From Liolophura sinensis (lineage: Eukaryota > Mollusca > Polyplacophora > Chitonida > Chitonidae), in NCBI RefSeq assembly GCF_032854445.1, contig NC_088296.1, forward strand, positions 1,488,001 through 1,552,000: 64,000 nucleotides of DNA, in the 5' to 3' direction. The notes under the pieces are model-generated. The model had not been told where the DNA came from. It did not search any database and saw only the letters and a program-made list of their open reading frames with translations. Position 1 is the stretch's first letter, and each line of letters begins with the position of its first letter. Shown here one piece after another: positions 22,126-37,200 of this stretch. Made by a program: the position numbers and the translations under genes.

Positions 22126-22225
22126 ATGGTGTTCGAGTCGATCGTGGTTGAGTTAATCAACCGTTATTTGGGGGATTTCGTGGAAAATCTAGACCGATCC
22201 CAGCTGAAACTCGGCATATGGGGAG
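22126..22225 (+). CDS. VPS13 coding exon 1
   Basis: 33 codons plus one base, donor G|GTGAGT at 22226. It encodes the VPS13 N-terminal helix and start of the lipid groove ('[20 protein letters not shown]'). Confidence 0.92.
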
Positions 22226-25200
22226 GTGAGTTTTATAACTTTCGTTTGACGCCTTCATGAGTATTTATTTCAGCTTTGTTCTCTTCTTTCACTGCAAAAT
22301 ATCCACGCATGTCGGAGCAGAATACATGAACACATTGTACGCATATGAAGTACGTTGGCATTGCTCCGACAGACAATGGCAGATGCATTTGTGTATATGA
22401 ATGAATCGTGATGAATTTATAAATTCACAGCGCATCAATAACAACTGCTGCTATAGTGATTCCACACACACTATCATATCCACTGACATACACATATCTC
22501 ACCTCATATAGAAATATTGATTTGACAAACATAGTGTAAGGTATTTATATGCCAGAGTCGGATCGGCCGACTTACAGATGTGCAGTGACAGCCCTTTGTT
22601 ATTATTCTACTGCAGAACATGGCTATAAATAGATCAACCTGCCCTTTGACAGTTGAATGGAAGAATATTGCGATGAAACCCAAAACTGTGGACCAGTTCA
22701 CCCATAGTTTTGCATTTACGGCAATACTTATAATGTGTTGAATATATACATTGAAACTCAACCAATTCAGTTATTTGTTTGATTAGTGTTTTACGCCATA
22801 CTCAGGAATATTTCACTTCTATGACAGCAATCAGCATTCAGCAAATTTAAATCATTGTACATGTAATTATGTTTTGTACCATTTGGTGGCAAAGGGCATA
22901 TTTTCACATTTGTGACACTTAACGATGTCATTTTTTCTCTCACAGTGGTGGGAATTTTGAGTTGACATGTGTGAAAATGTCAGATCTAATGTGTTTAGTA
23001 TTATTGCTGTAATATGAACTACTTTCTGTGTCCAGCTAGACATGGTGCTTAGCTTCGTAATATTTTGTCATAAAAATGCTACAAATAATTCGCAATATTT
23101 TGTCATAAAAAGAATTGGCTGGGTCACCTCTGACAAACATGAAAGACTTATTCCCTTCCAACAAGGATTGGAGTGTGAACCACTGCGTCATATGGGAGTG
23201 TGAACCACTGCGTCATATGGGAGTGTGAACCACTGCGTCATATGGGAGTGTGAACCACTGCATGTATGTCATATGGGAGTGTGAACCACTGCGTCATATG
23301 GGAGTGTGAACCACTGCGTCATATGGGAGTGTGAACCACTGCGTCATATGGGAGTGCGAACCACTGCGTCATATGGGAGTGTGAACCACTGCGTCATATG
23401 GTCATCTGGTGTCATTATAAAACACATGCATATGCTGTACATGTAATGACTCCATCTGGGGTAAATTCTTGAGTGTGCTGTAAAACAACAAACTAATAAA
23501 TGTGTTAGCCTGGGCCAGTTTGTCTGTTTACACCATGTACAGGAAGTTGTGGTATTCATAAGATGAGAAACAACCACTCTACCTTGTAGGTGGCAAGTGG
23601 CTTCAGGGCTCTGCAATGAGATGGCAGGGCTCTGCAGTGTGATGGCAGGGCTCTGCAGTGTGATGGTAGGGCTCTACATTGAGATGGCAGGGCTCTGCAC
23701 TGAGATGGCAGGGCTCTGCAGTGTGATGGCAGGGCTCTGCAGTGTGATGGTAGGGCTCTGCAGTGAGATGGCAGGGCTCTGCAGTGAGATGGCAGGGCTC
23801 TGCACTGAGATGGCAGGGCTCTTTAATGAGATGGCAGGGCTCTTTAATGAGATGGCAGGGCTCTGCAATGAGGTGAAAGGGCGGCAAGCTCATTTGCCTC
23901 TTGAAAGAGAGGTCTCGTGTTAAAGCCTGACTACTGTTTAAAATGCGAGATGATATTTTCAAAAACTAAAACACATTTATAAATGTACTTTACATCATAA
24001 TGTAACGGGAAGTAACAAGATGTATTCAACACCTATGTAACACCTATGTACTCATCATTGTTTTATAGGCACAAGTAAAGACCTCTCAGACTGAAACAAT
24101 AACTAAAGATATTGGGTCAGTCTGCACTTGTATGTATTCATAATTTGGTTATTGCGTTTTTATGTAGAGCCAAATGCATTCATAGTTTGGTTATTAGGTT
24201 TTTATGTAGAGCCAAATGCATTCATAATTTGGTTATTAGGTTTTTATGTAGAGCCAAATGCATTCATAATTTGGTTATTAGGTTTTTATGTAGAGCTGAA
24301 TTAATCTGTGAGTCAGTAATGTATATGCATACATGTACATGTAGCATGTATAGAGCGCTACAGATGCTTCTTGAGTAAAGTGTTTAACACGAATCAAGTA
24401 AACTAATCTGTGGATGTATGGATACTAAATTTACTGTAAACATGCAGGATATAAAGTGCAGGTGTTAGGACTTCATGTCTTTACACAGTTACCTATAAAT
24501 TCACAATGCCTTATCCTGCACTACTAAAAATTCTTAAATTCTGCGTTGCCTTCCACCAATCCACAGCCCCGCAGGCCCCCAACCCCACATGATACACATA
24601 ACATGTTCAGTAACAGTGTACACACAATGTGCACCTGCACTGAGGCTGGCTATACACATACTGGTACCTTAATTCCTGGTACCTTAATTCCTCAGTGTTT
24701 GCACTTGTAGTGCCATTTTTAATTTGATTTTGAAATCAAAACTACATTGGTTGGATTGTCCACCTTGAGGGCTTCAGAAAAACTTTACTTTTGTGAGGCT
24801 ACACAGAATAATGGCTTCAAAACATGCCTGAATAAAGACTTTGTAAACATGCGAGAAGGTTGAACAATTACCATAGGTAATACTGTATATATACATATCA
24901 TACAATGTGTATATTTCAACGCATGGCTTAGCTAAGTCTACAAGGTCATTCCTCTGTGTGATGTGTGGTCATTAATCCAGTGGGAGTACCTGACCCAGAT
25001 ATCACAGGTAACCTTGTCCCTGTATACACGCCCCCCAGCCAGCTGGCTGACTTATCACTGTCACATGATCTACGCCCACACAAAGAGAAAGTGAAAGCAC
25101 AAAAGGTGAGACATTGTGCTCAAGTGATGAGGCTTAATAGCAAACTTGTGCCCTTAGGAAGACATGTTTGTTGTTCTTCAGAGAGCTTTTACATCCGGGC

Positions 25201-28200
25201 GTCCCTCTATAGGGTTCGAATTTTCAGCAGATCTGGTGATTTAACGAGAAATGAAGATTTTCCCATTGCCTGTACATGTATCTAACCTTGACCAAAATCA
25301 CCCAAGCGAATTATTTTTCTGATAGGTGTCGGCTAGCGGAAAAAATTTCAGCTCAATTTGATGGAAAAGATTCTCTTCCCTGCTTTTAGTTTTAATAGCC
25401 TAATTTGGCTAAAATATTTTCCAGATATTACAAAACTTTAACTGCAAGGCTATAACATACCAAATGATTTCGCTGTTGTGGAGTGTGTTTAGTTTGACAA
25501 GGGACTTTCACATACAGTGCACCTGGAGGGAACAGTGTAACTGGAGGGAACAGTGTACTCGGGGGAACAGTGTACCTAGAGGGAACAGTGTAACTGGAGG
25601 GAACAGTGTACTCGGGGGAACAATGTACCTAGAGGGAACAGTGTAACTGGAAGATCAGTGTACTCGGGGGGAACAGTGCACCTGGAGGGAACAGTGTAAC
25701 TGGAGGGAACAGTGTACTCAGGGGAACAGTTTACCTAGAGGGAACAGTGTAACTGGAGGGAACAGTGCACCTGGAGGGAACAGTGTAACTGGAGGGGAAC
25801 AGTGTACTCGGGGGAACAGTTTACCTAGAGGGAACAGTGTAACTGGAGGGAACAGTGTAACTGGAGGGAACAGTGTACCTAGAGGGAACAGTGTAACTGG
25901 AGGGAACAGTGTAACTGGAGGGAACAGTGTACCTAGAGGGAACAGTGTAACTGGAGGGAACAGTGTACCTAGAGGGAACAGTGTAACTGGAGGGAACAGT
26001 GTAACTGGAGGGAACAGTTTAAATAGAGGGAACAGTGTAACTGGAGGGAACAGTGTAACTGGAGGGAACAGTGTATCAATCAGAATTGGAACTTAAATAT
26101 AAATAACCCCAGGAAACCTTTCACAGACAGTTTAGTACAAAACAAGCAAACTATTTTCCTACTTTGATGGAACATATTTTTTCTTTGTTTTTTTTTTTTA
26201 TCTTTCCTTGTTTGGGGTACCAAAACTAATTATGCCCACACCTTTCTTTCTTCGTTTGGGGCACCCAAACTAATTATGCCCACACCTTTCTTTCCTTGTT
26301 TGGGGAACCCAAACTAATTATGCCCACACCTTTCTTTCCTTGTTTGGGGAACCCAAACTCATTATGCCCACACCTTTCTTTACTTGCTGGGGCACCCAAA
26401 CTAATTATGCCCACACATTTCTTTACTTGTTGGGGCACCCAAACTAATTATGCCCACACCTTTCTTTCCTTGTTTGGGGAACCCAAACTCATTATGCCCA
26501 CACCTTTCTTTACTTGTTGGGGCACCCAAACTAATTATGCCCACACTTTTCTTTCCTTGTTTGGGGCACCCAAACTAATTATGCCCACACCTTTCTTTCC
26601 TTGTTTGGGGAACCCAAACTAATTATGCCCACACCTTTCTCTACTTGTTGGAGCACCCAAACTAATTATGCCCACACTTTTCTTTCCTTGTTTGGGTGCA
26701 TAAACCGGATATGCCCAAATCCTACATATAGGGCTCAAAATTGGGCTGCATTAGGCCTGTTTGTAGAAAAAAAAGGCACGTTTTAGTCTACATTTTCAGG
26801 TATACTGTATGGCAGATTTGCACATCTATCTGATCGTACATGCAGTGTCTAAAATTGAGGTGAGCTGTAGGTACTGCCCATCTCCAGTCTAATCTTGATG
26901 TTACACAAGCTGTAGTTTAACATTACAATCTCTCTCCAGATAGTCAGAGTATCAGACTCCATTGATAAAACAGGTACACATGCATACACTCTGTCAGGCA
27001 TATCCAGGTCTGTTTGTGGTATCTACAGTGTGACCTACATGTACATATCCAGATGTGTTTGTGGTATTTACAGTGTGACCCACATGTACATGTTCAGGCC
27101 TGTTTGTGGGGTCTACAGTGTGACCCACATGTACATGTTCAGGCCTGTTTGTGGGGTCTACAATGTGACCCACATGCACATATTCAGGCCTGTTTGTGGG
27201 GTCTGCAGTGTGACCCACATGCACATATTCAGGCCTGTTTGTGGGGTCTACAGTGTGACCCTCATGTACATATTCAGGCCTGTATGTGGGGTCTGCAGTG
27301 TGACCCACATGCACATATTCAGGCCTGTTTGTGGGGTCTACAGTGTGACCCTCATGTACATATTCAGGTCTGTTTGTGGTATTTACAGTGTGACCCACAT
27401 GTACATGTTCAGGCCTGTTTGTGGGGTCTACAGTGTGACCCACATGCACATATTCAGGCCTGTTTGTGGGGTCTGCAGTGTGACCCACATGCACATATTC
27501 AGGCCTGTTTGTGGGGTCTACAGTGTGACCCACATGTACATATTCAGACCTGTTTTGGGGGTCTACAGTCTGGCCAACATGTACATGAACATGCAAATAT
27601 GCATTGTACAGCTTTTGCACTGTACTGGAGTTTGGTTTGTAAAAATACCATTTCAAAAGCAAAAGGTTGATGAGCCAATCAGAATGAAGCAAAATTGGTC
27701 TCTTTTAAACTTACAGTATTTACATGTGAAGTACAGTATTGAAAATCTTTACCAAATAATGAAATGCAGGCCTTTGGACCACCTCACACATGGACACGTA
27801 CTGTCTGTATTTTGCCCAAAGCTTTAATAGCCTGTAATAGTGTGCTTTCAGAGGACTGTAAAGTCCTAAAAATGATATTTTTGAAGCTAGTGCAAGCCCT
27901 TAGCTGTAGTCTTTTAACAGGGTACTGGTCCCTATGTGCACCCTGCCCCTTTTTGTCCAACACAACAAATGGGCAGTGGCGTCAACACATTAAAAGTTTT
28001 TGTGATAAGAAATTCGTGTAAGTAACCATGTAAGTTGGATGAATCAGTCAGAGTTGAGCCAAATGTAGTCACTTAACACAGTACTTTAGATGAGGTGCAG
28101 TATTCCTTGTTTGAGGTGTGCATGGACCGAGTTGTGTTCAAATGACTGACAGTGGTATACCGGCTGGGTGGGTTGGTAGGGGAATTCTGCAGCTTTGTAT

Positions 28201-31200
28201 GTGGTTGTCATGGAAACTTGGTGGTTGTCATGGAAACTTGATGAATGTTCTGTTGGATGTGAAGCTTGATGTGCATGTAGATCAGTGCATTCTAAAAATG
28301 TGGACTAGTAACTGTACTGATGTGGGGGTGTTTTGGCTGGTGACTGTTAGCAAGACATTTGTGGATAATTGCGTGTGTCCATGTACTGTGTTAAGGTGTA
28401 TAATGTAACGGCATTTACACTGTATGCAAGTTGCTACTCAGAACCTGTAGAGTTTTTCCTCAGAACACGTGGAGTTTCTCCTCAGAACATGTGGAGTTTC
28501 TCCTCAGAATATATGGAGTTTCTCCTCAGAACATGTGGAGTTTCTCCTCAGAACATGTGGAGTTTCTCCTCAGAATATATGGAGTTTCTCCTCAGAACAT
28601 GTGGAGTTTTTTCTCAGAACATGTGGGGTTTCTCCTCAGAATATATTGAGTTTCTCCTCAGAACCTGTGGAGTTTTTTCTCAGAACATGTGGGGTTTCTC
28701 CTCAGAATATATTGAGTTTCTCCTCAGAACCTGTGGAGTTTCTCCTCAGAACATGTGGAGTGTCTCCTCAGGACATGTGGAGTTTCTCCTCAGAATATAT
28801 TGAGTTTCTCCTCAGAATATATTGAGTTTCTCCTCAGAACCTGTGGAGTGTCTCCTCAGAACATGTGGGGTTTCTCCTCAGAACATGTGGAGTTTCTCGT
28901 CAGAACATGTGGAGTTTTTTCTCAGAACATGTGGAGTTTCTCCTCAGAACATGTGGAGTTTCTCCTCAGAATATATGGAGCCACAAACAGGATTTTTTTA
29001 GAAGATTCGCAGAATCGAGAAGTAGATAAATGTAGTGGGATGTGAAGGTTCATTTTTCAGCGGGAATGTGGGAATCCAATTTCCCAAATGTTCCCGTAAA
29101 TCAAGGCTACAGCAGCTTACCCTCAATAACCTAAAGATTCAACCACAAAAGAACATTTGTGGAGGCAAAGAAATGTAACGATATTACATCTGGTGCTAAA
29201 GTTTACATTTTCCTGGTGGGCTAAAATCCTACCTTCCAAACAAACCTTCTAAGATAGCACCTTAGCACCAACAGAATTCCCAGAATCTGGAAAAATGAGA
29301 AACTTGGTTATGGAAGAAATTTTAGGTCATTTAAGTGATTTAGGGTACTTGTATCTGTAACCCTTGTATCTGTAACCCTTGTATCTGTAACTCTTGTATC
29401 TGTAACCCCGAGAAAAAGGTAAAGTGCTCACTGAAGAGATCAATAAGTGATTTAGGGTACTTGTATCTGTAACCCCGAGAAAAAGGTAAAGTGCTCACTG
29501 AAGAGATCAATAAGTGATTTAGGGTACTTGTATCTGTAACCCCGATTTAAGTGATTTAGGGTTCTTGTATCTGTAACCCCGATTTAAGTGATTTAGGGTA
29601 CTTGTATCTGTAACCCCAAGAAAAAGGTAAATTGCTCACTGAAGAGATCAATAAGTGATTTAGGGTACTTGTATCTGTAGCCCCGAGAAAAAGGTAAAGT
29701 GCTCACTGAAGAGATCAATAAGTGATTTAGGGTACTTGTATCTGTAGCCCCGAGAAAAAGGTAAAGTGCTCACTGAAGAGATCAATAAGTGATTTAGGGT
29801 ACTTGTATCTGTAGCCCCGGGAAAAAGGTAAAGTGCTCACTGAAGGGATCAATAAGTGATTTAGGGTACTTGTATCTGTAACCCCGAGAAAAAGGTAAAG
29901 TGCTCACTGAAGAGATCAATAAGTGATTTAGGGTACTTGTATCTGTAACCCCGAGAAAAAGGTAAAGTGCTCACTGAAGAGATCAATAAGTGATTTAAGG
30001 TACTTGTATCTGTAACCCCAAGAAAAAGGTAAAGTGCTCACTGAAGAGATCAGTAAGTGATTTAGGGTACTTGTATCTGTAACCCCAAGAAAAAGGTAAA
30101 GTGCTCACTGAAGAGATCAGTAAGTGATTTAGGGTACTTGTATCTGTAACCCCAAGAAAAAGGTAAAGTGCTCACTGAAGAGATCAGTAAGTGATTTAGG
30201 GTACTTGTATCTGTAGCCCCAAGAAAAAGGTAAAGTGCTCACTGAAGAGATCAGTAAGTGATTTAGGGTACTTGTATCTGTAACCCCAAGAAAAAGGTAA
30301 AGTGCTCACTGAAGAGATCAATAAGATTTTTACCTGTCTGAAAAATTTCGTATTTACCTGTATCCTTGATACAGCTTCATACATTTCATCAGTTGCATGT
30401 ATGTGTATTGCCTTAAGAAAAAATGACATCTTAAAAGGGAACTAGAAGAGGAATTCCCAGTAGTCATAGAGCTGAGGCTAAAAGATACTACTGTAAAGTA
30501 CTTATTGTTCACTGGAATTTATTTCACGTATTTAACAGGCATAGCGAAGATTGATCAAACCAACGACGAATTAACCCCCACTTTGTTTTACACCCACCAT
30601 GCCTTAGCACCACAGTTTGTATATATTTAAACCATAATTTCCCTTCCCTGTAGTTAAAAACATTTAGCTGGCCCGTTGGGCCTTTTTAGCTTTCTGAGCC
30701 TGGGAAAGATTTCACTTCATTATTACTACTACCTGTAGTATATGATTCAGTTTTGGATATTTTTTTCGCTGGAATTATTTTTCGCGAAAATCCACAAAAA
30801 TTAGTTCCATGCGAAAATTAAGTACTCTGCAGTACCTCCTTAAACTTCATCCCAGTGGTAGGACAGTACAGGGAGCTATGGGGGTATTTGAGCTGTACCA
30901 TTATATTGGGGTGTGATAAAGGTTGGCAGAGTTTTAGGATGTTTATCTCTCGTAATGAATGTCATATGTGTTGTTGCAAAAACTTGAGAGGCCTCCTAAG
31001 AATGACTAGCTTACGGATGCCAAGATTTCAGAGGTGGCAGACACTGTTACAAAATGAATTTCCCAAGGACGGAAGTTAATGCCCTTTTTGTCATGGAAGG
31101 AAACATGCATATGAGGGAAACAAAGTTTGGAGAGCAAAATGAATTTGCATAAGCCAAAGGTGAATGTTAAGTTTCAAAGCTGTGGAGTTCTAGCATTCTC

Positions 31201-34200
31201 ACTAATGGCATCCTACACGAACCTTAAGAAACCTTGTTGTTCCAGAAGCCTGCTTTTGAAAGCCTCAACCAGAGCACTGTGAACCACTACATCCCAGTCA
31301 AAGATGAATTTTTTTCACCATAAATATTTTGGCTATATTTCCCTGTTGTTTACCTTGTTACCATGGTTACGTCCAGTGTAACCTCAGCCAGGAAGCCTGT
31401 AGTAGAGTTAACTTGACCATTATCTACATGTTGGGCACTTATGCATGGGGCTGCTGTGGTAATTACTTGTCATAACTACTCTGCATGCATGCAGTTATGA
31501 AATCAGTGGTAACCTTGACAAGCTGTGTTTCCTGTGTACACATGATCATGTGGGACCATTGAGCCAAGGCTGTCTGCAACCTCAGCTATTTATAGAACCA
31601 CTTGCTGTTAACTCTGCAAATGCCTAGCCAGCCCCCCTCCCCCTCCCCACACCACACACACACACACTACCCAGTCCCTCTCATATCTACAGTAAAGACA
31701 GCATGCAGTTTCAGATTTAAAGATGTACTTTAAGCCCAGCTGTTCTGATACTCCTCCCCCACCACACCCACTTATTGCAGCATCTGAAGGACTGTGAACT
31801 GCATGGGGAGGAAGCCAGTATCATGCCAATGGTCGAGGGTTCCCAAATTCCTGACAGTTACATGCAGTTTCCCTTTCTCCCGGCTTATTTACACTTCAAT
31901 CACTGACTCTTGTAGTAGGGGAGTATGTGTGTTTGATGGAACAGCCATGTGTTTCAGGGTAAGACATTGACCTGGCTGATACTAGCACTTATAGGTCAAC
32001 ATGTACAACTGACTTCCACTTTGATACTGAAGCAGTGTTCTGTTCTCAAGAGTACAACAGGCAGGGGTCACTGACCTACTCTGGCACAGGCTGAGCTGTT
32101 TGCCCAGAGCATAGAAAAAATCAATTTACCACAGTACACTGTCCACAGGTTGGTGGCTTGCTGGTAAGATAGATGTACTTGCAGTGAAATGCCATGAAAC
32201 ACAATTAAGGCAAGCAGCAAAACAAGATGGGGTATAACTTTGCTCTGAAGCTCACATATCAATATTAGCATACAATGCAATGCTTGAGTGACTCGTGCAT
32301 GTGTAAGATTATACATGTAGCACAGTGTAAAACTTGCATATAACACTACAATACAATGTAAAACTTCTTTGCACCACACCTATACATTACAATACAATGT
32401 AAAACTTTATTGCACCACTACTATACAACACTATAATACAAAAACTTTATTGCACCACTCCTATACAACATTACAACACAGTGTAAAACTTCATTGTATG
32501 ACTCCTATATAGCATTACAATACACTGTAGAATTGTATGACTCCTATATAACATTACAATGCACTGTAGAATTGTATGACTCCTATATAACATTACAATG
32601 CACTGTAGAATTGTATGACTCCTATATGACATTAAAATACAGTGTAAAACTTTATTGCACCACTCCTATACAACATCACAACACAATGTAAAACTTCATT
32701 GCATGACTCCTATACAACATTACAATTCAATATAAAACTTCATTGCATGACTGCTGTATAAAATTACAATACACTGTAGAATTGTATGACTCCTATATAA
32801 CATTACAATGCACTGTAGAATTGTATGACTCCTATATGACATTAAAATACAGTGTAAAACTTTATTGCACCACTCCTATACAACATCACAACACAATGTA
32901 AAACTTCATTGCATGACTCCTATACAACATTACAATTCAATATAAAACTTCATTGCATGACTGCTGTATAAAATTACAATACACTGTAGAATTGCATGAC
33001 TGCTATATAACATTACAATGCACTGTAGAATTGTATGACTCCTATATAACATTACAATGCACTGTAGAATTGTATGACTCCTATATAACATTATAATACA
33101 CTGTAGAATTGCATGACTGCTATATAACATTACAATACACTGTAGAATTGCATGACTCCTATATAACATTACAATGCACTGTAGAATTGTATGACTCCTA
33201 TATAACATTACAATACACTGTAGAATTGTATGACTCCTATATAACATTACAATACACTGTAGAATTGTATGACTCCTATATAACATTACGATACAATGTA
33301 AAACTTTATTGCAAAAAAACTTTAGGGTTATAATATTATAATACAATGTAATGTATTTTTTTTAAAGGATGGCCTTATAGAGTTGAAAGCTATGGGATAC
33401 AGCAGGGAAAAGATCATATCCTTGGTATCTTAATATAGCCCTGTATGCATTTCACAGGCTTCATGATATATTAGGTAATGGAGTTGTATTAAGCAGGAGT
33501 TGTATCTGATCTGGTGACCTCATTGGCGAGAGACTACAGTGGTTGTCAGTGACAGTGCATGGGCCTATCACCTGATAAATGTACACCCAAGGCTCCTATA
33601 CATGTACCTCCAGAATACATCATGTGGGGGAGTATCTGAAGTGGTGTTATCAGGATGCTGAGAGAGGTAGCCTTTAACATCAGCTGAGACTTGAGCATTG
33701 CTACTCTGGGTGGGGCCCCTGGGAGAGGGGTGTATAGGCTTACATGTACCGTACATATTTCAAAAATGTGCCCATGCACAGAGTTTGAGATATAGGTATT
33801 CTCTTAAATTTCTGTGTTGGTTCAGGATTAGAAAATTTGACGAATGCAACCCATTCATTGAATTTTTGAAGAAGCCGAAATTGGGGTATCAAATGCTTGT
33901 AGACGCAAATCATTGGCTCCAGAGTTTAGTCTTAATATTTCCTCCCCTGAATTATGGAATCAATTTGAGTGTTGTTTCAAAAACAGAATTAATAGTGATG
34001 TCTACACAGAAGAAATATAGCAGACAGGCTTGTAGACATGGAAGGTACTCTACTGGATGTGTTAATGATTAATAAACAAGAGGTGAATGAACTGTGAAAT
34101 TCTGCAGAGTACAAGTAACTACCATTAGTTGTAAATGTACTGTATGTGTGGGCTCATGCACTGAGGGATTGTAGCACATATTGCATATGGCTGGGTTACC

Positions 34201-37200
34201 CTGACATGGCAAGGCAGCCTGTGAGGCTCTAGACAAGGGGGTCTTGTCGTGGAGAATACCGAGCTGTCTGGGATGTACATGAATGTGGAAGATGTTTGAA
34301 GGTCTATAGGTGCGTGATCGGACTGTTACTGCAGTTATAAAACTTTATCCGATTTGTTATTGCCTTATCTGTCACATTATATTGACACAACAACAACAAG
34401 AAGATAATTCTACCGATGTACAAGTATGCGTGTAAAGTTTTGAAAGGAAACCTGCAAAAACACAATTAACCTTAGTGCACCACAAAAAAAAAGTCCCAGT
34501 ATGTTTGAAATTGCATTTTTAATATCTAAAAACGGAGGTATGGATTTGAATTGTATGTGCGTGTATAGATGATAATTTTCAGAAGGTAAACTTGAGGGGT
34601 TAAAAGAACTAACAACCTTTGAATGAAATCCACCATGCAGCATCAAAATGTCCTAGCGACTGAAAGACTATGAAACATCATAACCATGATTTGCTTATCA
34701 CTGGGTTTAGTGGTGACCTTGAAAATGTAATACCCGAATTCCTCAATCTATTCCCATACAGTAACTTTCAGAGCAATTTGTGCACATTTTAAATTTGTTT
34801 TTGGAAAGAAAACTACACTTTTGGGATTGGCAAGTGTCCAGGCTTCACAAAATGTCTAATTTTATCAGTCAGCAGAGAATAGTGCCTTCAGAATATGCTT
34901 GAATCAACATCTTGCAAACATGTGAAGAGGTTTAAGAATTACTGTATTCTGGATTCTGTCTGGTCTCCTACACTGATATGGCCTCCTTCACTGATCTGGG
35001 CTCCTACACAGATTTGTCCTCCTACACCGATTTGTCCTCCTACACCGATTTGTCCTACACGGATCTGGTCTCCAACACTGATATGGTCTCCTACACTGTT
35101 TTGTCCTACACTGGTCTGGTCTCCTACACTGATATGACCTCCTGCACTGATTTGTCCTACACTGATGTGGTCTCCAACACTGATCTGGTCTCCTACACTA
35201 ATCTGGTCTCCTACACTGATTTGTCCTACACTGATATTGTCTCCTACACTGATATGATCACTGGTCGTACACTGATATGGTCTCCTACACTGATTTGTCC
35301 TACACCGATATTGTCTCCTACACGGATTTGTCCTGCGCTGATATGGTCTCCTACACTGATATGATCACTGGTCGTACACTGATATGGTCGCTGTACATGC
35401 ATATCTGTGGAAAAGTTTGTGAGTGATTAGGGCAGGATTGAGGGGCAGCATGTATAGGGAATTTTGTATTTTAAAGATATTATTTTTACATTTTATTTGA
35501 AAATAATAATGAAATAAAAATTCCATTGAAAAGTCCAACAAACACTTGAGCACAGAGGGTCTGTCCAGTTACCTACATGTAAACCCTTGGCCTGGCAATG
35601 TGACCCATAATATTGACTGTGACTGAAAAATCACACCAAACAAGTCCAACAAACACTTGAGCACAGAGGGTCTGTCCAGTTACCTACATGTAAACCCTTG
35701 GCCTGGCCATGTGACCCATACTATTGACTGTGACTGAAAAATCACACCAAACAAGTCCATCAAACACTTGAGCTCAGAGGGTCTGTCCAGTTACCTACAT
35801 GTAAACCCTTGGCCTGGCCATGTGACCCATACTATTGACTGTGACTGAAAAATCACACCAAACAAGTCCAACAAACACTTGAGCACAGAGGGTCTGTCCA
35901 GTTACCTACATGTAAACCCTTGGCTTGGCAATGTGACCCATACTATTGACTGTGAGTGAAAAATCACACCAAACAAGTCCATCAAACACTTGAGCACAGA
36001 GGGTCTGTCCAGTTACCTACATGTAAACCCTTGGCCTGGCCATGTGACCCATACTATTGACTGTGACTGAAAAATCACACCAAACAAGTCCAACAAACAC
36101 TTGAGAACAGAGGGTCTGTTCAGTTACCTACATGTAAACCCTTGGCCTGGCAATGTGACCCATACTATTGACTGTGACTGAAAAATCACACCAAACAAGT
36201 CCAACAAACACTTGAGCACAGAGGGTCTGTCCAGTTACCTACATGTAAACCCTTGGCTTGGCAATGTGACCCATACTATTGACTGTGACTGAAAAATCAC
36301 ACCAAACAAGTCCAACAAAGACTTTAGAAATGATATTAGTGGAAAGGTCTCCAGCAACCTGCGGATGGTCGTGGGTTTCCCCCGGGCTCTGCCCGGTTTC
36401 CTTCCACCATAATGCTGGCCGCCGTTGTATTAGTGAAATATTCTTGAGTACGGCGTAAAACACCAATCAAATAAATAAATAAATTAGAAATCATATTGGT
36501 TGCTGTCTCTCTTGGCACTCAGCACTGAGAAGCTAGAATAAGGAAACAGGACTGATTGGCCTGGTGTCAGAAGATCATGACTGGGTGAGGTGGCGTCTGG
36601 TGAATTAGCGGCAGCACTTTGGCAGCATGGACTCACCCTGTTACAAGAAGACACAGTATATGTACACACACCTAATGACTCCTCATCATGTGACTGAAAT
36701 CATATGACCGCTAAGCCCCAAGCATACATACAATGATACATACATATAAAACAACAATGAAAAGAAGCATGCACTATGTGGTTCATGACCCTGCCTGGTG
36801 TCATCATCTCAGTTTGCTGTGTCTGGCAGGCCTTTGTATGGTGTACATGTTATGACTGCAGGCTACTCATCCATAGAGCTCACACACCACATACAATGTA
36901 CCTGTCACTTAGCTGTGCCTGGCATGATGGAATTGACCCAACAGTGGTGTATAGTTATAATCATCATAAAACTCTGCCCTGACTCACATCTCTAATAACA
37001 GAGTGTTTTCTGGGTCACTGACGCTCACCATCTGTCAGATATCCAGAGCCTACATGTAATATCCCCTCCCTCCCGTTCCATTCCCCACCCCTCCGGCACA
37101 AACACAAGCTTGTTTGTCGAAGCCTACATCTAATAGTACCTCTGTCGGGTTCTGATACATCTAAAAATTTGATCCTGTGATAAGAAAACATTAAACGTAA

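Noticed and set aside
23597-23923. MAGLCSV heptapeptide-like repeat frame
   Set aside because: 21-bp minisatellite. Both strands are open, there are no other coding signals, and it lies inside an intron.
27014-27827. Open frames of more than 200 codons on both strands over the 45-bp array
   Set aside because: The period is a multiple of three and several frames are open on both strands, so this is a repeat by-product inside a VPS13 intron.
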